A DNA stretch of 64,000 bases from Larus michahellis. Its lineage: Eukaryota > Chordata > Aves > Charadriiformes > Laridae. Of this stretch, positions 12,567 to 25,000 are shown piece after piece. Both the position numbers and the translations under genes were made by a program. Location: NCBI RefSeq assembly GCF_964199755.1, contig NC_133903.1, positions 501,001 through 565,000 on the forward strand. Reading direction: 5' to 3'. Under the pieces are notes generated by a model. The model worked only from the letters and a program-made list of their open reading frames with translations. It made no database searches and was not told where the DNA came from. The number at the start of each line of letters is the position of its first letter. The stretch's first letter is position 1.

Positions 12567-13361
12567 ATGCTCCTCTTCTCTAGGGCTATGAAGAAAGAAG
12601 ATTTAAAACAGAAACGAGTATGCGACAGCGGCCCAGATCATCACAAGGCAGCGGCTCACCCGACACGCGCACATTCCGTGTTGAACAATTCTCAAAATTA
12701 TAGTAGCAGTTTACAAAAAGAATTATTTTATTTTAACACCAGGAATTGTTCTCTCTTTAATACTATACCTCTGCTGTCTGTTGGCAAGGAAATGGCTCTG
12801 AGTTTGAGTGAATCAGCAGGGAGAAACTCAAGTGCAGCTGCTCCTTGGAAGGATTCATTTCATCTGCATTTTTCTTCTGAGAAAGACAGTCTTAATAGGG
12901 TTTCTCACTGCATTAATAGTATTTCAGTCATGGCCTGGCTGCAGGAAGCTTGTAGTTTCGCTGGAGACAGCTTTGTATTTTTTGCACACTTCTGGCTGGG
13001 AAATTTGCGGAATAATAAAAAACTGCAGTTTCTGGAATTAGAAATGAGCAGCAGCAAAGAGGATGAACCGCAGCTTGCATTTCCTAAAGAGTTGGAGTTT
13101 GGTGGACTTCCCAATCTCTGTTCTATTCCAGTTGCCTCACAGCATGAATATGCTTTGGGACTCTCAAGCAACCAGAAACCATGTATTTTTCTTTGTTACT
13201 TAAACCTCGTATCTTCAGAGCAAACACTTGGATACAAGAAAATGCTTTCAAATATACAATATGTGACTAACAATTTTCACATCATACAGCTAGTAATTTC
13301 TGTTCTAGCTTTTGCACTAGCAGGTCTCTGGTATGCAGTAGTGAAGGTAAAAGAGTACTAA
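12567..13361 (+). CDS. FAM220A: FAM220A (SIPAR) orthologue
   Basis: A single-exon ORF of 264 residues, close to the roughly 259 of human FAM220A. Identification rests on the C-terminal third: DEP..AFPKEL (residues 166-176), C-S-I at 185-187, LSSNQK near 199-204, then SSEQT..YKKML (216-227). All align in order with the human C-terminal block as I remember it. The N-terminal 160 residues are diverged. FAM220A is reported to bind STAT3 and promote its dephosphorylation, so lowering STAT3 transcription. Residues 239-259 are strongly hydrophobic and end in a short charged tail, suggesting a membrane anchor that I do not recall in the human protein. The start chosen is the first ATG after the micropeptide stop and has G at -3. 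A second in-frame ATG (Met8) is possible. It shares an exon with the SMIM10-like C-terminus, and its neighbours RAC1 and CYTH3 match human synteny. Confidence 0.85.
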   Translation: MLLFSRAMKKEDLKQKRVCDSGPDHHKAAAHPTRAHSVLNNSQNYSSSLQKELFYFNTRNCSLFNTIPLLSVGKEMALSLSESAGRNSSAAAPWKDSFHLHFSSEKDSLNRVSHCINSISVMAWLQEACSFAGDSFVFFAHFWLGNLRNNKKLQFLELEMSSSKEDEPQLAFPKELEFGGLPNLCSIPVASQHEYALGLSSNQKPCIFLCYLNLVSSEQTLGYKKMLSNIQYVTNNFHIIQLVISVLAFALAGLWYAVVKVKEY

Positions 13362-15870
13362 GATTTTAATAATTACTGTTTTTAACATTAATAGAAACTT
13401 AATTGACTAAATAACAGAGACAAGGTTACAGTTCAGGTTTCAGTGAGAAGGAGATAGCTAAAGTAAAAATTATACTTGTGTAATTGTTAGTAAAACTGGC
13501 TGTTGGAATAATAGGGACTCTTTCTGTAAGAAATATCTGTGTCTGAGTGGAAAGAACTTCTTAATCTCAAAACCCTTTGGGACTTCTGGAGGTCTGCCAT
13601 CAACACTAGACTAGAACTCAGTGTGATTGTTCAGCACAGATCCGTTGTTTTCCTTAGGGTTTGTATTAGCTGCGTGTCCTGCCTGCTGTTTACAGCCATT
13701 TCCAACGACACCGTTTCTTGTAGAATTGAGTTCCTGCTCTGCATCCATCAGTAACTAACGTGTCAGTCTTTAAAATGCTTTGAACTGGAAAGCTGTTGGG
13801 AGGGTGATCTTCAATACAGCATAATTCTCAGCAGTGTTCCTTCTCAAGGATGGTACTGCTCTAATTTAAACAATCTCTCATGAGCTTTATTGTGCTACAA
13901 TAGACACTATAAACAATTTGCTAAAATAATGTTTTCTTTCCTCGAAAAAGTGATTGTTATCACTGAAGCATAGTAATCATTTCTGGGCCTGTTGACTTTG
14001 GCTTTGGGACAGATGGGGTTTGGCAAAGAATGGAGCACGCATGGTGGAATCAGTAGAGCTGCTGCGAATAATAATTTGCAGGAATATGCTCCCCTGGACA
14101 TTTGGATGGAGAAACTCATTGTGCAGTAGGTCAAAGCTTGAACTCGGTGTCCCAAATTCTCAACAAGGGAGTCGCTGTAGGTGGGATTAATGTGCTGGAG
14201 GGACTTACTTAAAGAGCGAGGTCTCGATATGGGGAAGTTTTTAGGATGCATTTTCAGCTCACCCTTAATGCAGAGTGAAGTCATGCCAGTGATTCACACA
14301 CCAAGCATCCTTTTTGCTAGATAATGTGTTTCCTTCAGGAAGGAGAGTAGGTGATGTTGCATTTTTTGGAAGGAGACTAGGTGATGCGGTGTTTATTTGG
14401 GCGTTAGCACACTTGTGTAGAGAAGTCCTTGATTATGAAGACAAGATGCTGGTTATCAGTGTTATGGGGAGAAATGTTGGAATTTTGTAACCCTGTTTGA
14501 GTGCTGAAAGTAAGATACACTACTTGTTGCGTTAAATGATATGTTGTATTTTTACTATCCCCATTGGTTGGCTATTTCTTCTGGATGTTAGAAGAGATAA
14601 AAAGCCATTTACTTTAATGTAGAAAAGAATTTTTTCCCTGGTCTGTACTTCTATTAATTGCTTAACTTCTAGACTTTTGACCATATGATTACCTCTCACA
14701 AAATTATCAAAAACATTAAAATAATAATGGATTATATATTTTAAGTAATTATTTTAACAGCAACAGCTTCCTCTTGATCAAACCATTCATACTGTTCACT
14801 GCCATCTCCACGGCTGCATTTTATCACCCCTGCGGTGGTATTACAGGAGTGTTTGTGGATCGAGATTGCTGAAGCAATGTGGGTCTGAAACCCCGAACAC
14901 CAGAAACAAAGATACTTCTCCAAAAGTCTGTGTAGTTTATTTGAGTTACGGTGTTAAGCTGTTGTCTGCATACAGCTTGAACCAAAAAAACACTTGGCAG
15001 AGCTGAGGGTAGAGGAATGAAGGTGGGGAGGGGTTGGAGCCTATTTCAGCTGGCTTCATTGCTAAAGAAAACATTGTGCAACTGCATCTTAATCTCTGTA
15101 ACTAGCTGTATGGGTAAAGAAATACTCCTCCTGTGGGGTGAGCTTTTTTCTTTAAGTTGCACATAAACACAATCCTGCATCCACAGCTGAGAGCTTGAAC
15201 TTCCTAGATGGCGAACCGGTTGGCAGAGCTGTGCCTGCAGTTGGTACCCGAGACCTCCCCAGTTCAGCGGGAAGAGGCTCGGCTCTGCTCTGCGTCTCTG
15301 GGGAACCGCAGTTATGTACAACAAAATCTTGCAGGTGATACCGTCAGGTCAATAGGCAGGAGGAGCAGCTAAAGGCACAAAGGCATTAATCCAGTTTTTA
15401 ATGCACCTATTCTTCATGGTGATTTTAAAGGGGGGGGGGAATAAAGGGTGGGGCAGAAAACGAAACATGAGAGAAACCAGTTGTAAATTAGAATTGAACC
15501 GTGTGTGCAGTGGGGTGGGAAGGGTTGTCTTTATTGATGCCAAGCCTGTGCAGGAGGGGATCTTGGAGCGCTGAATCACGTTATGTATCACAGCCCAGCT
15601 AATACAGTCCTGTGTTAAGCAAAACTTGCTTTGAGTGAGTGGCCTTTAATTACTTACTACAGGATCACTTTAAATACATATACAATACAGCTAAGTGAAA
15701 TGATGGAATTTTTTTGTGTATTATATGTATATTGAACATAAGATACAAAGAATATGTCTTAAGTGAGTGGATTTAATCAATTTTAAGATAGTTTATGTAC
15801 TTTGCCTTGGATTTTGTTGCTTAAAACCTAAAAGGTAACTTTCTAACTTGAACATTCCTTCCGAGATTCA

Positions 15871-15892
15871 AATAAAGGAGAGTTGGGTGTGT
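15871..15892 (+). terminator. FAM220A: Candidate poly(A) signal (proximal)
   Basis: AATAAA at 15871-15876 is followed within about 15 bases by a GT-rich stretch (gttgggtgtgtt), the arrangement expected of a cleavage site. This would give a 3' UTR of about 2.5 kb. Confidence 0.5.
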
Positions 15893-16826
15893 TAAAATCT
15901 CATGTAATATACTGCACTTTAAGCTCGTGGAGGCCATAAGTTGAAAGCGCTGTTCTTGCACTAATGGAACTGTGGGACTGGCAGCGACAACACTCAAATG
16001 GCTTTTACTGGCTGGGGGAGAACAGTGAGCCGTAATGATGGCGCATCCTTGGAAACTGTACCTAAATCAAACACTATAAGGCTTAGGCTGCTGTTCTCTT
16101 AACTCATCTCAAAAGATGGAAGGTGTCTCAGCTAAAAACCAGTTTGCATGGAGTTTTGTGGCTTCAATAAGTCAGATATGGAAACCGCTTTTCTGAGTAA
16201 ATGCGCTGTTAGGGCTGAGACGGAAGATCATTATAGTACAGAAGAATAAGGTTTTTAGTGGGGTAAGGGACCTTTACACTGAACCGGGAGTTGCCTTCTT
16301 AATTCCAGTTCCTCTTTCATCTTGCTGTTCTGTTGGTGTTGGAAAAAGGTGTTTCTAAGCAAACTGTCAGGGTTCTACTAAACAACTCCCACTTTCTAAA
16401 ATTTCATTGATCAGCATCTAGGTCCTTCCTGCCATAGATAGCAGAGTTCTATTTCTGCCATTAGAAAACAAACTAAGTAAGCAAATATTCAATATTTAGA
16501 GAATTACCTAGTAGTTTCCCTTAAATGTACACTTGAGTGGAAATTTACTATATGGTGTACTGCTTTGAAAAAGAACATATACTTTTAAATGTGTGCGCAC
16601 AGAGCTCTGCATGTAGCTAAAGTGTCTTATCGCAGTATGATGTTGGAATGCGTATGCAAATGCTTATTTACGTTCTGACATTTCGGTGCACGGTGCAGTA
16701 GGGATGGTGGTGTCCTTCTCCGTGTGACATTAGCCAGTGCGATCCTAGAAATCACCTGCGTGCATCATCATGCACCATGAGACAATTTTATCTGTAGACA
16801 TTTTTTAGCCTTTTGCTTTTTCAGTG

Positions 16827-16890
16827 TTGGGTTGTTTGGGGGTTTTTGTTTGGGGTTTGGTGTTTTGTTGTTTGGGTGTTTTTTTTTTTC
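16827..16890. repeat. G/T low-complexity tract
   Basis: A run of only T and G (for example gggtttttgtttggggtttgg) ending in a T-run. Similar tracts occur at about 57545-57625, 58707-58762 and 60637-60674. This is simple sequence, not a gene. Confidence 0.85.
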
Positions 16891-17560
16891 ATGTGTTTTG
16901 TTGGCTTTTTTAGGACTGTAAAGACTGCACTTTCTTAAACTTTGCCAAAGTTTGCATTCTTTCTCCTTTTCTCCTCCCTTGCCCCTCCTTATAGGTATAC
17001 CCACTTTTAATTTTTGGATGAAAAGTACGTATGTTTTATCTTCTCCTAATGTTTTATCTTCTTGTCAAGTCGTTCCTTTGGTTTTTATGGCCTGATGTTA
17101 CCTATATTTTCCTTCTCTTCCCTCCCCTTCATTTCTCAGCATAAGCATACGGTGATATTCTGTTCCGTTTCAAGAACACTCCCTGGCAATTAATTATGCA
17201 TAACGAATTAACAGAAAGCACGTAGAAATGTAAGTGTCCGTAGTCTGTCATTAGGCCGTATGACCAGCGGTATATCTGACAGAGCAAGAGATAGTCAATG
17301 TGACTTATTTCTGCCTTTTCCCTTCAAAGCAGCTGCTTTGATTAAAATCTAATACTTCATTCAGATTTGTCGTACCTCTGTCAGCTGAGAACTGCAGCTG
17401 GAATGTGAGGCTTATCAAACACATTGAGGGCAAAACTGAAGAAACAGTCAGACTTGCTTCAATACTCTTCAGGTTTTTATGTCATTAGCATAACTTTCTG
17501 AAAAATTCACGTGAATGTGCTCTTAATACTTTGAAACCTTTTTTTCCTAAGAGTGCATAG

Positions 17561-17590
17561 AATAAAATGTGTTCTGACACTTGTTTCTGT
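17561..17590 (+). terminator. FAM220A: Candidate poly(A) signal (middle)
   Basis: AATAAA at 17561-17566 is followed by a T/GT-rich downstream element (tgtgttctgacacttgtttc). It would end a 3' UTR of about 4.2 kb. Confidence 0.45.
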
Positions 17591-18960
17591 GATGTGCAGT
17601 CAGTAACTAGGGAAAAAAACTTTTTAGGATTTTTTTTTAATATTTGTGATGAATCCCCTTTTTGCTATTTTGCTATCTCAGACTACAGAGCCTCTGATCC
17701 TCAGGGAAGAGCCGCATTCGATAGAACTTTCAGGTAAACAGCTTGTTGCCTATGAGAATGTTAATATTTCTGATCAGCACACATATTTAAATACAAGGAC
17801 ACGGATATCAACCTGCGGAAGGTGTAAAAACAAGAGTTGTATGAAGTGCTGGAACGATGCTGTCCTTTCCCACCATGCGCTAAGTCAGTCCTTTGAAATC
17901 AATCCCGTGTCGTGTTCCAGAATCTCTTATCTTACTCTTTGGAACTGGTGATACGAGATTCAGACCGAGTAGATGGTTATTTCATTGTTGCATTCAATTG
18001 ATGAAATCAATTTAAAAGCGAAAACATTTTAGAAAACAGCCTGAGGGACTTCCATAAGGAAAATCTGCCATGAAAAGATCCGTTTTATTTCTGTGATCTC
18101 AGTATATTTATAGTCTGTTTTGCAAATCTCATGTCTTCCATCTTTGTGGAAGATCTGTATAAACCTGGTAGCAAAAATGGTTAAAATTCAGACTTGTAAA
18201 AGTATTGGTGTTCTTTAATTTTCCGTTTGTAGTCAATTTTACCTGTTGTCATCTATAAAAATACCTGGATGTAACTTAAGCTTTTGTTCTTGGAGGTAGG
18301 TAAATGTGGCGCCTAGCGCCCGATTCATCACCTGAGGCTGAGGCGTGTTCCCCGAACTCTCGTAATGGGCCCAGCTCCCCGCCGTGACCGGCTGCTCCTC
18401 AGCGCTGACACCTGGGACGCTGTTGCCCACGCGGAACAATTCTAGTCTGTGGCCTTGTCTTTGGCTCTAATTTTTTTTTTTTGTTTTTTTGTTAATTGCA
18501 GTGTGGGAGATGGAGAAGGCTGGCACAGATCATTTTTGTTTGTTCCAGGGAAAGATGTTTACAACTTTGTATGTATTTTAGAAATTTATTGTAACACTTT
18601 TTAACTTGCGAGAGGAGTTTCCGTAGCAAACTTGAAGCCTGTTGTCCTAACGAGGTGAATACAGATTTTTGAATAACAGAGCGCTATCTAAGCTTACAGA
18701 AGCTGCCGATTGTGATGCTGCTCGCGTACACCACAGGAGGGAGTTACACATCGCTCTTTCAAATATTTTCAGTTATGGCATCATTTTTTCTTAGTACAGT
18801 GCATTTCAGTTTATAAACATGCTGACTTTGAGTTGTGTTCTGGATTGTCACTGCAAATAGGTTAATGTACAAAATCAATACGCAGCGGTAATGTATTGTA
18901 ACTGTTTACAATTGAACTCTGAATACCAATTGATGGGTTTTATCAAGCTATTTAAAAACA

Positions 18961-19000
18961 AATAAAAATCTTTTTAAAAATTATCTTTTGTCTGTGCTCA
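18961..19000 (+). terminator. FAM220A: Candidate poly(A) signal (distal)
   Basis: AATAAA at 18961-18966 is followed about 20 bases later by ttttgtctgtgctc, a good GU-rich element. TGTA motifs, which bind the cleavage factor CFIm, lie within the preceding 80 bases. It would give a 3' UTR of about 5.6 kb and is the best-looking of the three sites. Confidence 0.55.
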
Positions 19001-22000
19001 GGGAAAGAGCTGGGTTTGGTGCTTCTTATTCCAATTTTTCACTGTATAAATTGTACGGATGTAGGTAACGAGATCCTGTTTCTGACAATATGAAGTCAGG
19101 CAGTGAGTGGCTATTTCAGAGGCACAATTTGAAACCTGTGTTTACTGAACACCAAACACATCTAAAACCTGTGTGAAAAAGGGCTAAATGCCTTGGCAGG
19201 CTGGAATGTGAGCTGTAGGCCAGCTGCGCCAGGTTGGCCAAAAATATTCATTCACAGGCATTCTTCTTACATGCTTTTATTTTTTTAGCGACACGCCTTA
19301 ACAAACCAGTTGCTGTCCATGTAATTCCAAGGTATTTCCTAACGGACTAGCGCTAATCTTGCAACACGCTCCCCTTCGGGAAGGGGAAGGCGAACCACGG
19401 TAAGTAAGAACAGCCCCAGAACCGCCGGGTGTTTCTCCTCAGGGCTAACATCACCTGAGTGTTAACAGATATGCCAGACCTCTTGTTTCTGCTGAATAAA
19501 ATATTCACATTAAAGGAGTGGAATAAAAATGTATCTTCTGCTTGATGTTGCGCATTAAGGAATATATTTTAAAAAACAAACCAGAAACCCCTCTCCTCAG
19601 ATCTCTCTTCTGAAAGTTGCTATCAGATGACTTTTTGATTCTAGACTCAAAAGACATAATTAACTTACAGTTTTTGTTTGATTTTAGGGCCCTTGATGCC
19701 ACAAGTGATAACGTTTTGAGGAAGTATGCTATTGTTATGTGCTGTATTTGTTCTGAAAAGAAACAGCATTGACAACCCTGAAGAAAAAGCCGATACCTTG
19801 AGAACAAAATGAACAAGTACTGTTTTTCTTGATGAATGCTGAGAGCATCCTTTCCCTCAAAACATGCATTTAGCAAAAAAAAAAAAGAAAGGGGGGGAAG
19901 GAAGATGAATGTACTGTGAAGTTTCGGCACAGGGCGGGACATGGGGAGGCCAGGAAGTGCCACCTCCCTGGGGATGCCTCATCGATGCCTCATCGCTCCC
20001 TCCGTGCTTGCGGCACGCTCCCAAGTCATGGTTTCTAACCTCTTTGGCTGCCCACCATCTTCCACCCACCTCCCTGTGACAGCGATGGGATGTTGCCTTA
20101 ATTTCTCACCTTGTCATCGCTTTCAGATGGTTTAGCGGTAGTTTTACATATATATGTATATATATATGGGCATGATACCTGCAGTACCAGGGGAATTTCA
20201 AGGAACTCGGAATGCTTCTGTGAGTAAACTCGGGAACAGCCACGCTACCACGTGCGTATCCAGACCCCTTCCTGTGAGGATTTGAAGTTAGATTCAAGTT
20301 GGTGGCCTATGACTTTGGGGTCGTCTGGGTCTCTGTTCATCTCATACTACAGAATTCTATGAGAGCAGCTCATCCGCGCAGGAACCCAAATTGCCTCTGC
20401 AAATCTGAGCTTGCCGGAGGAACCTTTTGGCAGTTTAGACCCATCACAACATTTATCCCTTCCGTATGTTTCTTGGCTCTTGCCTTTTCTGGCATATATT
20501 GCAGCTTAAAATCAAAACACCAAACCCTCCAACCAAACACAAATACCAAAGCTTCTACTGAAGATATTCGCATTTCTTGAGGAGAAATTTAAAAGTGGAT
20601 GGAGTGCTTTGCCTTCCATGAAAAAAGAAAACACTGGATGGGGGGGTTCTGTTACCGAGAACTGTGGTGTGCTTGTGAAAAGCACGTTGTAAGTCTCGTG
20701 TGTGTTAGGAAGTGCCACGTCTGTCTGTTATCACAGGTATCTTCTAGACATATCAAAACACTCCTTTATTTATCTTTAACCTCATAGTTCAAAGAAAAGA
20801 AACAAAAACCCCAAATGCATTTTGGAGTTCTTCCAAGCATTATGCATTGTTCAAAGAACCCCCAAGGGCAAAGGACCAAAACCAAGGCACAAGTCCAGCG
20901 CTCGCCTCCCGCTCACCGAACAAACAGCCAGCACTGATGACGAGCAGGATGGTTTTGATGCTCTTTTTTGGGAGCTAGCGGCTGGAGCCCGTAATCACTT
21001 TAGCTGGAAGTTATTCACAAATCACCCTTCTGAGGTCAGTAGTCCCGTCTTGCTTCGTATAACGAAAAAACCTTTTCTACCTCAGAGATTCCTGATCGGC
21101 CTTCCAGCTCTTGGCCTGGCCTGCCCAGCACTGCAGGCTGCCTGCGCGACCTGCTCCACCCTTACAGCAGTTATAACGTTTCCAATTTCTGGTCTTTGCT
21201 CCCCTCCTTCCGTATAAAAGCATTTAAGATTAAAAAATTCCAAATAATGTTTTTATGATACTGTAGAGCACCTTTCCGAGGGCTTGCTTGTACACCTCAG
21301 GTGTCTGTCATTTTAGGTCAGGTTTGTAGATGTCGAGTTCTCTATCAGGCTGAAAATCAGAAACAACTACAAAAACTAGATTTACTTGCCAAGACAGACT
21401 GAAAGTGTTTTAGTTTTTCAAAGTTGGACAGCCGCCTTTTATCTTCTGTTCCCTCTAGCTGCTTTCTGAGTGAGAACATCTGTACAGACTGAGCAGGTTT
21501 CGAGCCTTCACGTTGCTACATGGCGTGTGTTCCCAACAAGCTGCTGTTAAAATAAAAGCTGTCTGGTCTGTGTTGTCACCGTCAAACATGATTTTCAGAG
21601 CTCTTCCTCACATTTTCTTGTTTATAATCATTCACTTGCAGTTGATAACTGTACCTTCCGATTTCTTTCTATTTAGCTAAACTGCTTACTTGCCGATGCC
21701 AGCAAGCTGGAAGTCTGTAGAGATTTTCATCACTGCGTGTTTTGAGCAGTTCATCAAGCTTCTTGGCTACTTGCTCAATTTACAGTTAATTCCTATATAT
21801 TTTCATAAATTACCTATAAGGCACTGTAGCTCTTCCTGAACGGGTCATTGAGCAGTTTCTCTTCCCTCACATAGGAAGTGGTTTTTCTGAAGGCCCCCAT
21901 TGAAACAGCATTGTCCAAAGGTTCGACTCCATTTTGCGTATTATTACTATGAAAGAACGCTTTCATCAGTGAAGACACCTCTGGTAAATATTTGTTACTC

Positions 22001-25000
22001 ATTGGTACTTGTTAAATCCAGCAGCTGATCTGCCGGGGAAGGAACTGTGCTCCTGCCTCCTAGCAGTATTCCAGCTGTGATGGGCAACGACATACGCGAG
22101 GTGACCCCTCTCAACCCAACTCTTAAATCTGAGAGGCAAGGAATAAACTTGGGGAGTGTGTGGGGAAGACCCACCAAGAAAAAAGTCCTTTGGACATATT
22201 CTTGGTTTAATTTCAATGGGTCATTTTGCCAGAAACATGGGATGAGGTGTGAATTACAACTTGGGACAGGAGACAACATAGATACCATCTGATCTTCCTT
22301 TGTAAAAGGAACTCAGGAGCAGGTGGGGTTAAATAAGGACTGGAAATGGGCTCAGAGGAAATAAAAAAGCAAAGGTATTTTACATTTGTTTTATGGAAAA
22401 CTATTTTCCCCTCAGAGTTACTTCTGTTGTCCTTCCAGTCCCACACAGACCTTACAATAATGCAGAACTAGGTGAAGCAGTCCAATAAAAACGTGGAGAA
22501 AGCAAGCAAGGTTTCGGGTCGGTTTTTTTTTGCATTTCAGAAAGTGTAATCAATAAGAAAAGAAATCTGATAGTAGGATTTATCTGTTTAAGTAACTTAT
22601 CGAGTGCTTTTAGTAGGACAAATCACTGCTTCAATCCTGTAATCCAGTCACAGGAGATCAGAGCTGGTCTCCAGCCTCGCTGCCCCCATCGGAGCTCTGT
22701 AAGCGCCAGGGTCTCCCCGGGAGCCAAGCTACGAGGCCTGGACTCGGGGGGTTTACGGAATATCCTTACGTTTGGGCCAGGTTAAAAGCCCAGGCCTCCT
22801 AAAAGTAGAGTCAGTGTGAATCTCCCCAGCAATTCAAATGCAGACAACACCATGTTCCTGAAGTGCTCTGAAAGTCACTGCATACTTTCCAAATACTGCA
22901 CTCCTTATACAAGTGTATAATACACACAATGTAAGTGTATTATTTGGAAACAAAGAGCATTTACCAACTGAGAACTATAAAAATAAAATACACAAGGTCC
23001 AAAGTTACAGCATACTGGACGGTCTTCTAAAACAGAGAAAACTCCTAGGAATTCCTGTTTATAAAATGGAATAATTTGCTACTTTATTGGAATGGTTAAA
23101 TTGATAACAGCTTTTGCTATGAATTTTTACATAGCTTCAGTCACTGTTGTTTTTTTAATCTTAGATATTCTCACATGAACTGCACAAAGCCGTTGTTAAC
23201 AAGGTTATTATTTTTTTGTTTCTCAGCTACACATTGTTCACCTGCAATATGCTGGCTCTTATGACTTTATTTAAATTCAGCTGCTTGATGTCAGTGGTGC
23301 AATTAAAGAAAAAGAAGTTTAATATTTTTATCTACTACTAATAATCAAGAAAATACATTGAACTATCTTATTGAAACGTGAGTTAATTAAGTAACACCAA
23401 ATGACGTTAATTAGAAAGTCCTTACAAGAAATTATGCTGTTAGAAGAAATGTGTATGAAAAAATATTTTCAAAGCTCCTTTTTCTTTTCACAGTTTAAAT
23501 CACAACAAATTCTGCTTTCAAATTAATCTAACAAACATTGTTATGTTGTAATGATTTCTCGTTATTGTAAGGAAGAATGCACAGTCGGTTTCTCCCAGTT
23601 ATTCTAAAGGACGTTGCGACCGACACGCACATCGGCAGAGCGGTAATACAGTGTCTCCTTGCAATTTCCACTTACAACAGAAGCCACCCCAACTAACAGT
23701 AAATAATTCAACAATTCAATAGTTCAGGGAGAATTTTACATGACATTTTTTTAATTTGCTGTTATTACCGGTGGCTTTATTAAAGAAGTACTACAGAAGT
23801 GTTAAACAATTGCTGCTTGTTAGCAGAAGGGGAGGAGAAATTATTTTAATCAGGCAGACTCCAAACTCAGAGGTGGGGTCTGCCTCTGAACTTTTGCAAA
23901 TGGGCTCCGTAAGGAAATCAAAAAAGAGCTCCCGTTATTCAACCAATTATTGAACGTGAGTGGACACGCCTCTGTACAAAACTGGACTGAAACCGATGTA
24001 GTATACCCACACCAGCTTTGTAAGCAGCCTTCAGAGGATCTTTTGCTCATCATCCTCCCCGCATACCTCTAATCTTGTGATCTAGAGATAAAAGACCATT
24101 TCATTATCATAAAATATGAAACTGTAGTTTTCTGACTGCATGTATATAACCACATATTAATATTTGCATATAAACATACACATGCATAAATATCTTTCCT
24201 TGTTTAGCTCAAGAATAAATTCCTGCTTAAGTGCTTTCCGTAACTGATAAGAATCCGGCAGCAAAGAATGGAAACACCCCGCTAAGTGCTCCCATAAGCA
24301 TGGTAAAAGCATACCTTTCTTTTCTGTTGTACTATTCTGGAATGAATATGGATCTTCCAAAATCCCAGTGTGATAAAGATACTGCTTTACTCGTTTCTGT
24401 TGCCTATGGTCAGCAGTCTGGAAAAACATCTTTAATTGATTAGCAGTTTAGACTTCTGAGAAGACTGCTTTATCTGCGTTTATCTGCCATTACTTGCAGT
24501 TTCATAATCTAATAAAAACAGTATTATCTCCTTTCTAATAGTTACAAGTCAGCCTTTCATTATTTTAGCTGAAGAATATGAAGGAGACTTTATCTCTCTT
24601 TAACTCCTATTTGTATATATCGGCTTTACTAAAACAGAATGAAATACAACATTTATAGAAAGGAGAGCTTTGTACAAATTATGCAGAAAATCCAGACCAT
24701 TTCAGGAAAAAGCAGCAGCTAGAAAAAGAACTACCAGGCTACTGCTTTTCATAAAGAGTAAATCTGGAAATTCCGTAGAAGCAATCAGGGTGCTACAGAT
24801 TCAAACATAAGAAACCCCTAAATATACTTCATGGAATGATTTAATCTCTGAAGGAGATAGCCATCCTTGTCAACAAGTTAAACAAGGTTTTCACTGTGAG
24901 AGAACGAGACATTATTTAAGAATATAAACAGTACTCAGATAACAGTCTATTTATCTTGCAAATGTGATGAAGAAGCTGAAAAAATTATCTGTTTGTTGTA

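Larger units (their letters stand above)
13362..19000 (+). other. FAM220A: Probable FAM220A 3' UTR and downstream DNA
   Basis: No coding exon is recognised. The region is AT-rich, and the true 3' UTR length depends on which poly(A) signal is used. It holds an imperfect 30-base duplication (units beginning ggaaggagag at 14338 and ggaaggagac at 14368). It also holds a G/T-only low-complexity tract at about 16827-16890 and a T-run at 18472-18490. Open frames here (for example 17646-17951) lack family similarity. Confidence 0.5.

Noticed and set aside
20822-21217. 131-codon frame with a TATA-like motif near its end
   Set aside because: The peptide has no recognisable family and the TATA-like motif lies at the wrong end.
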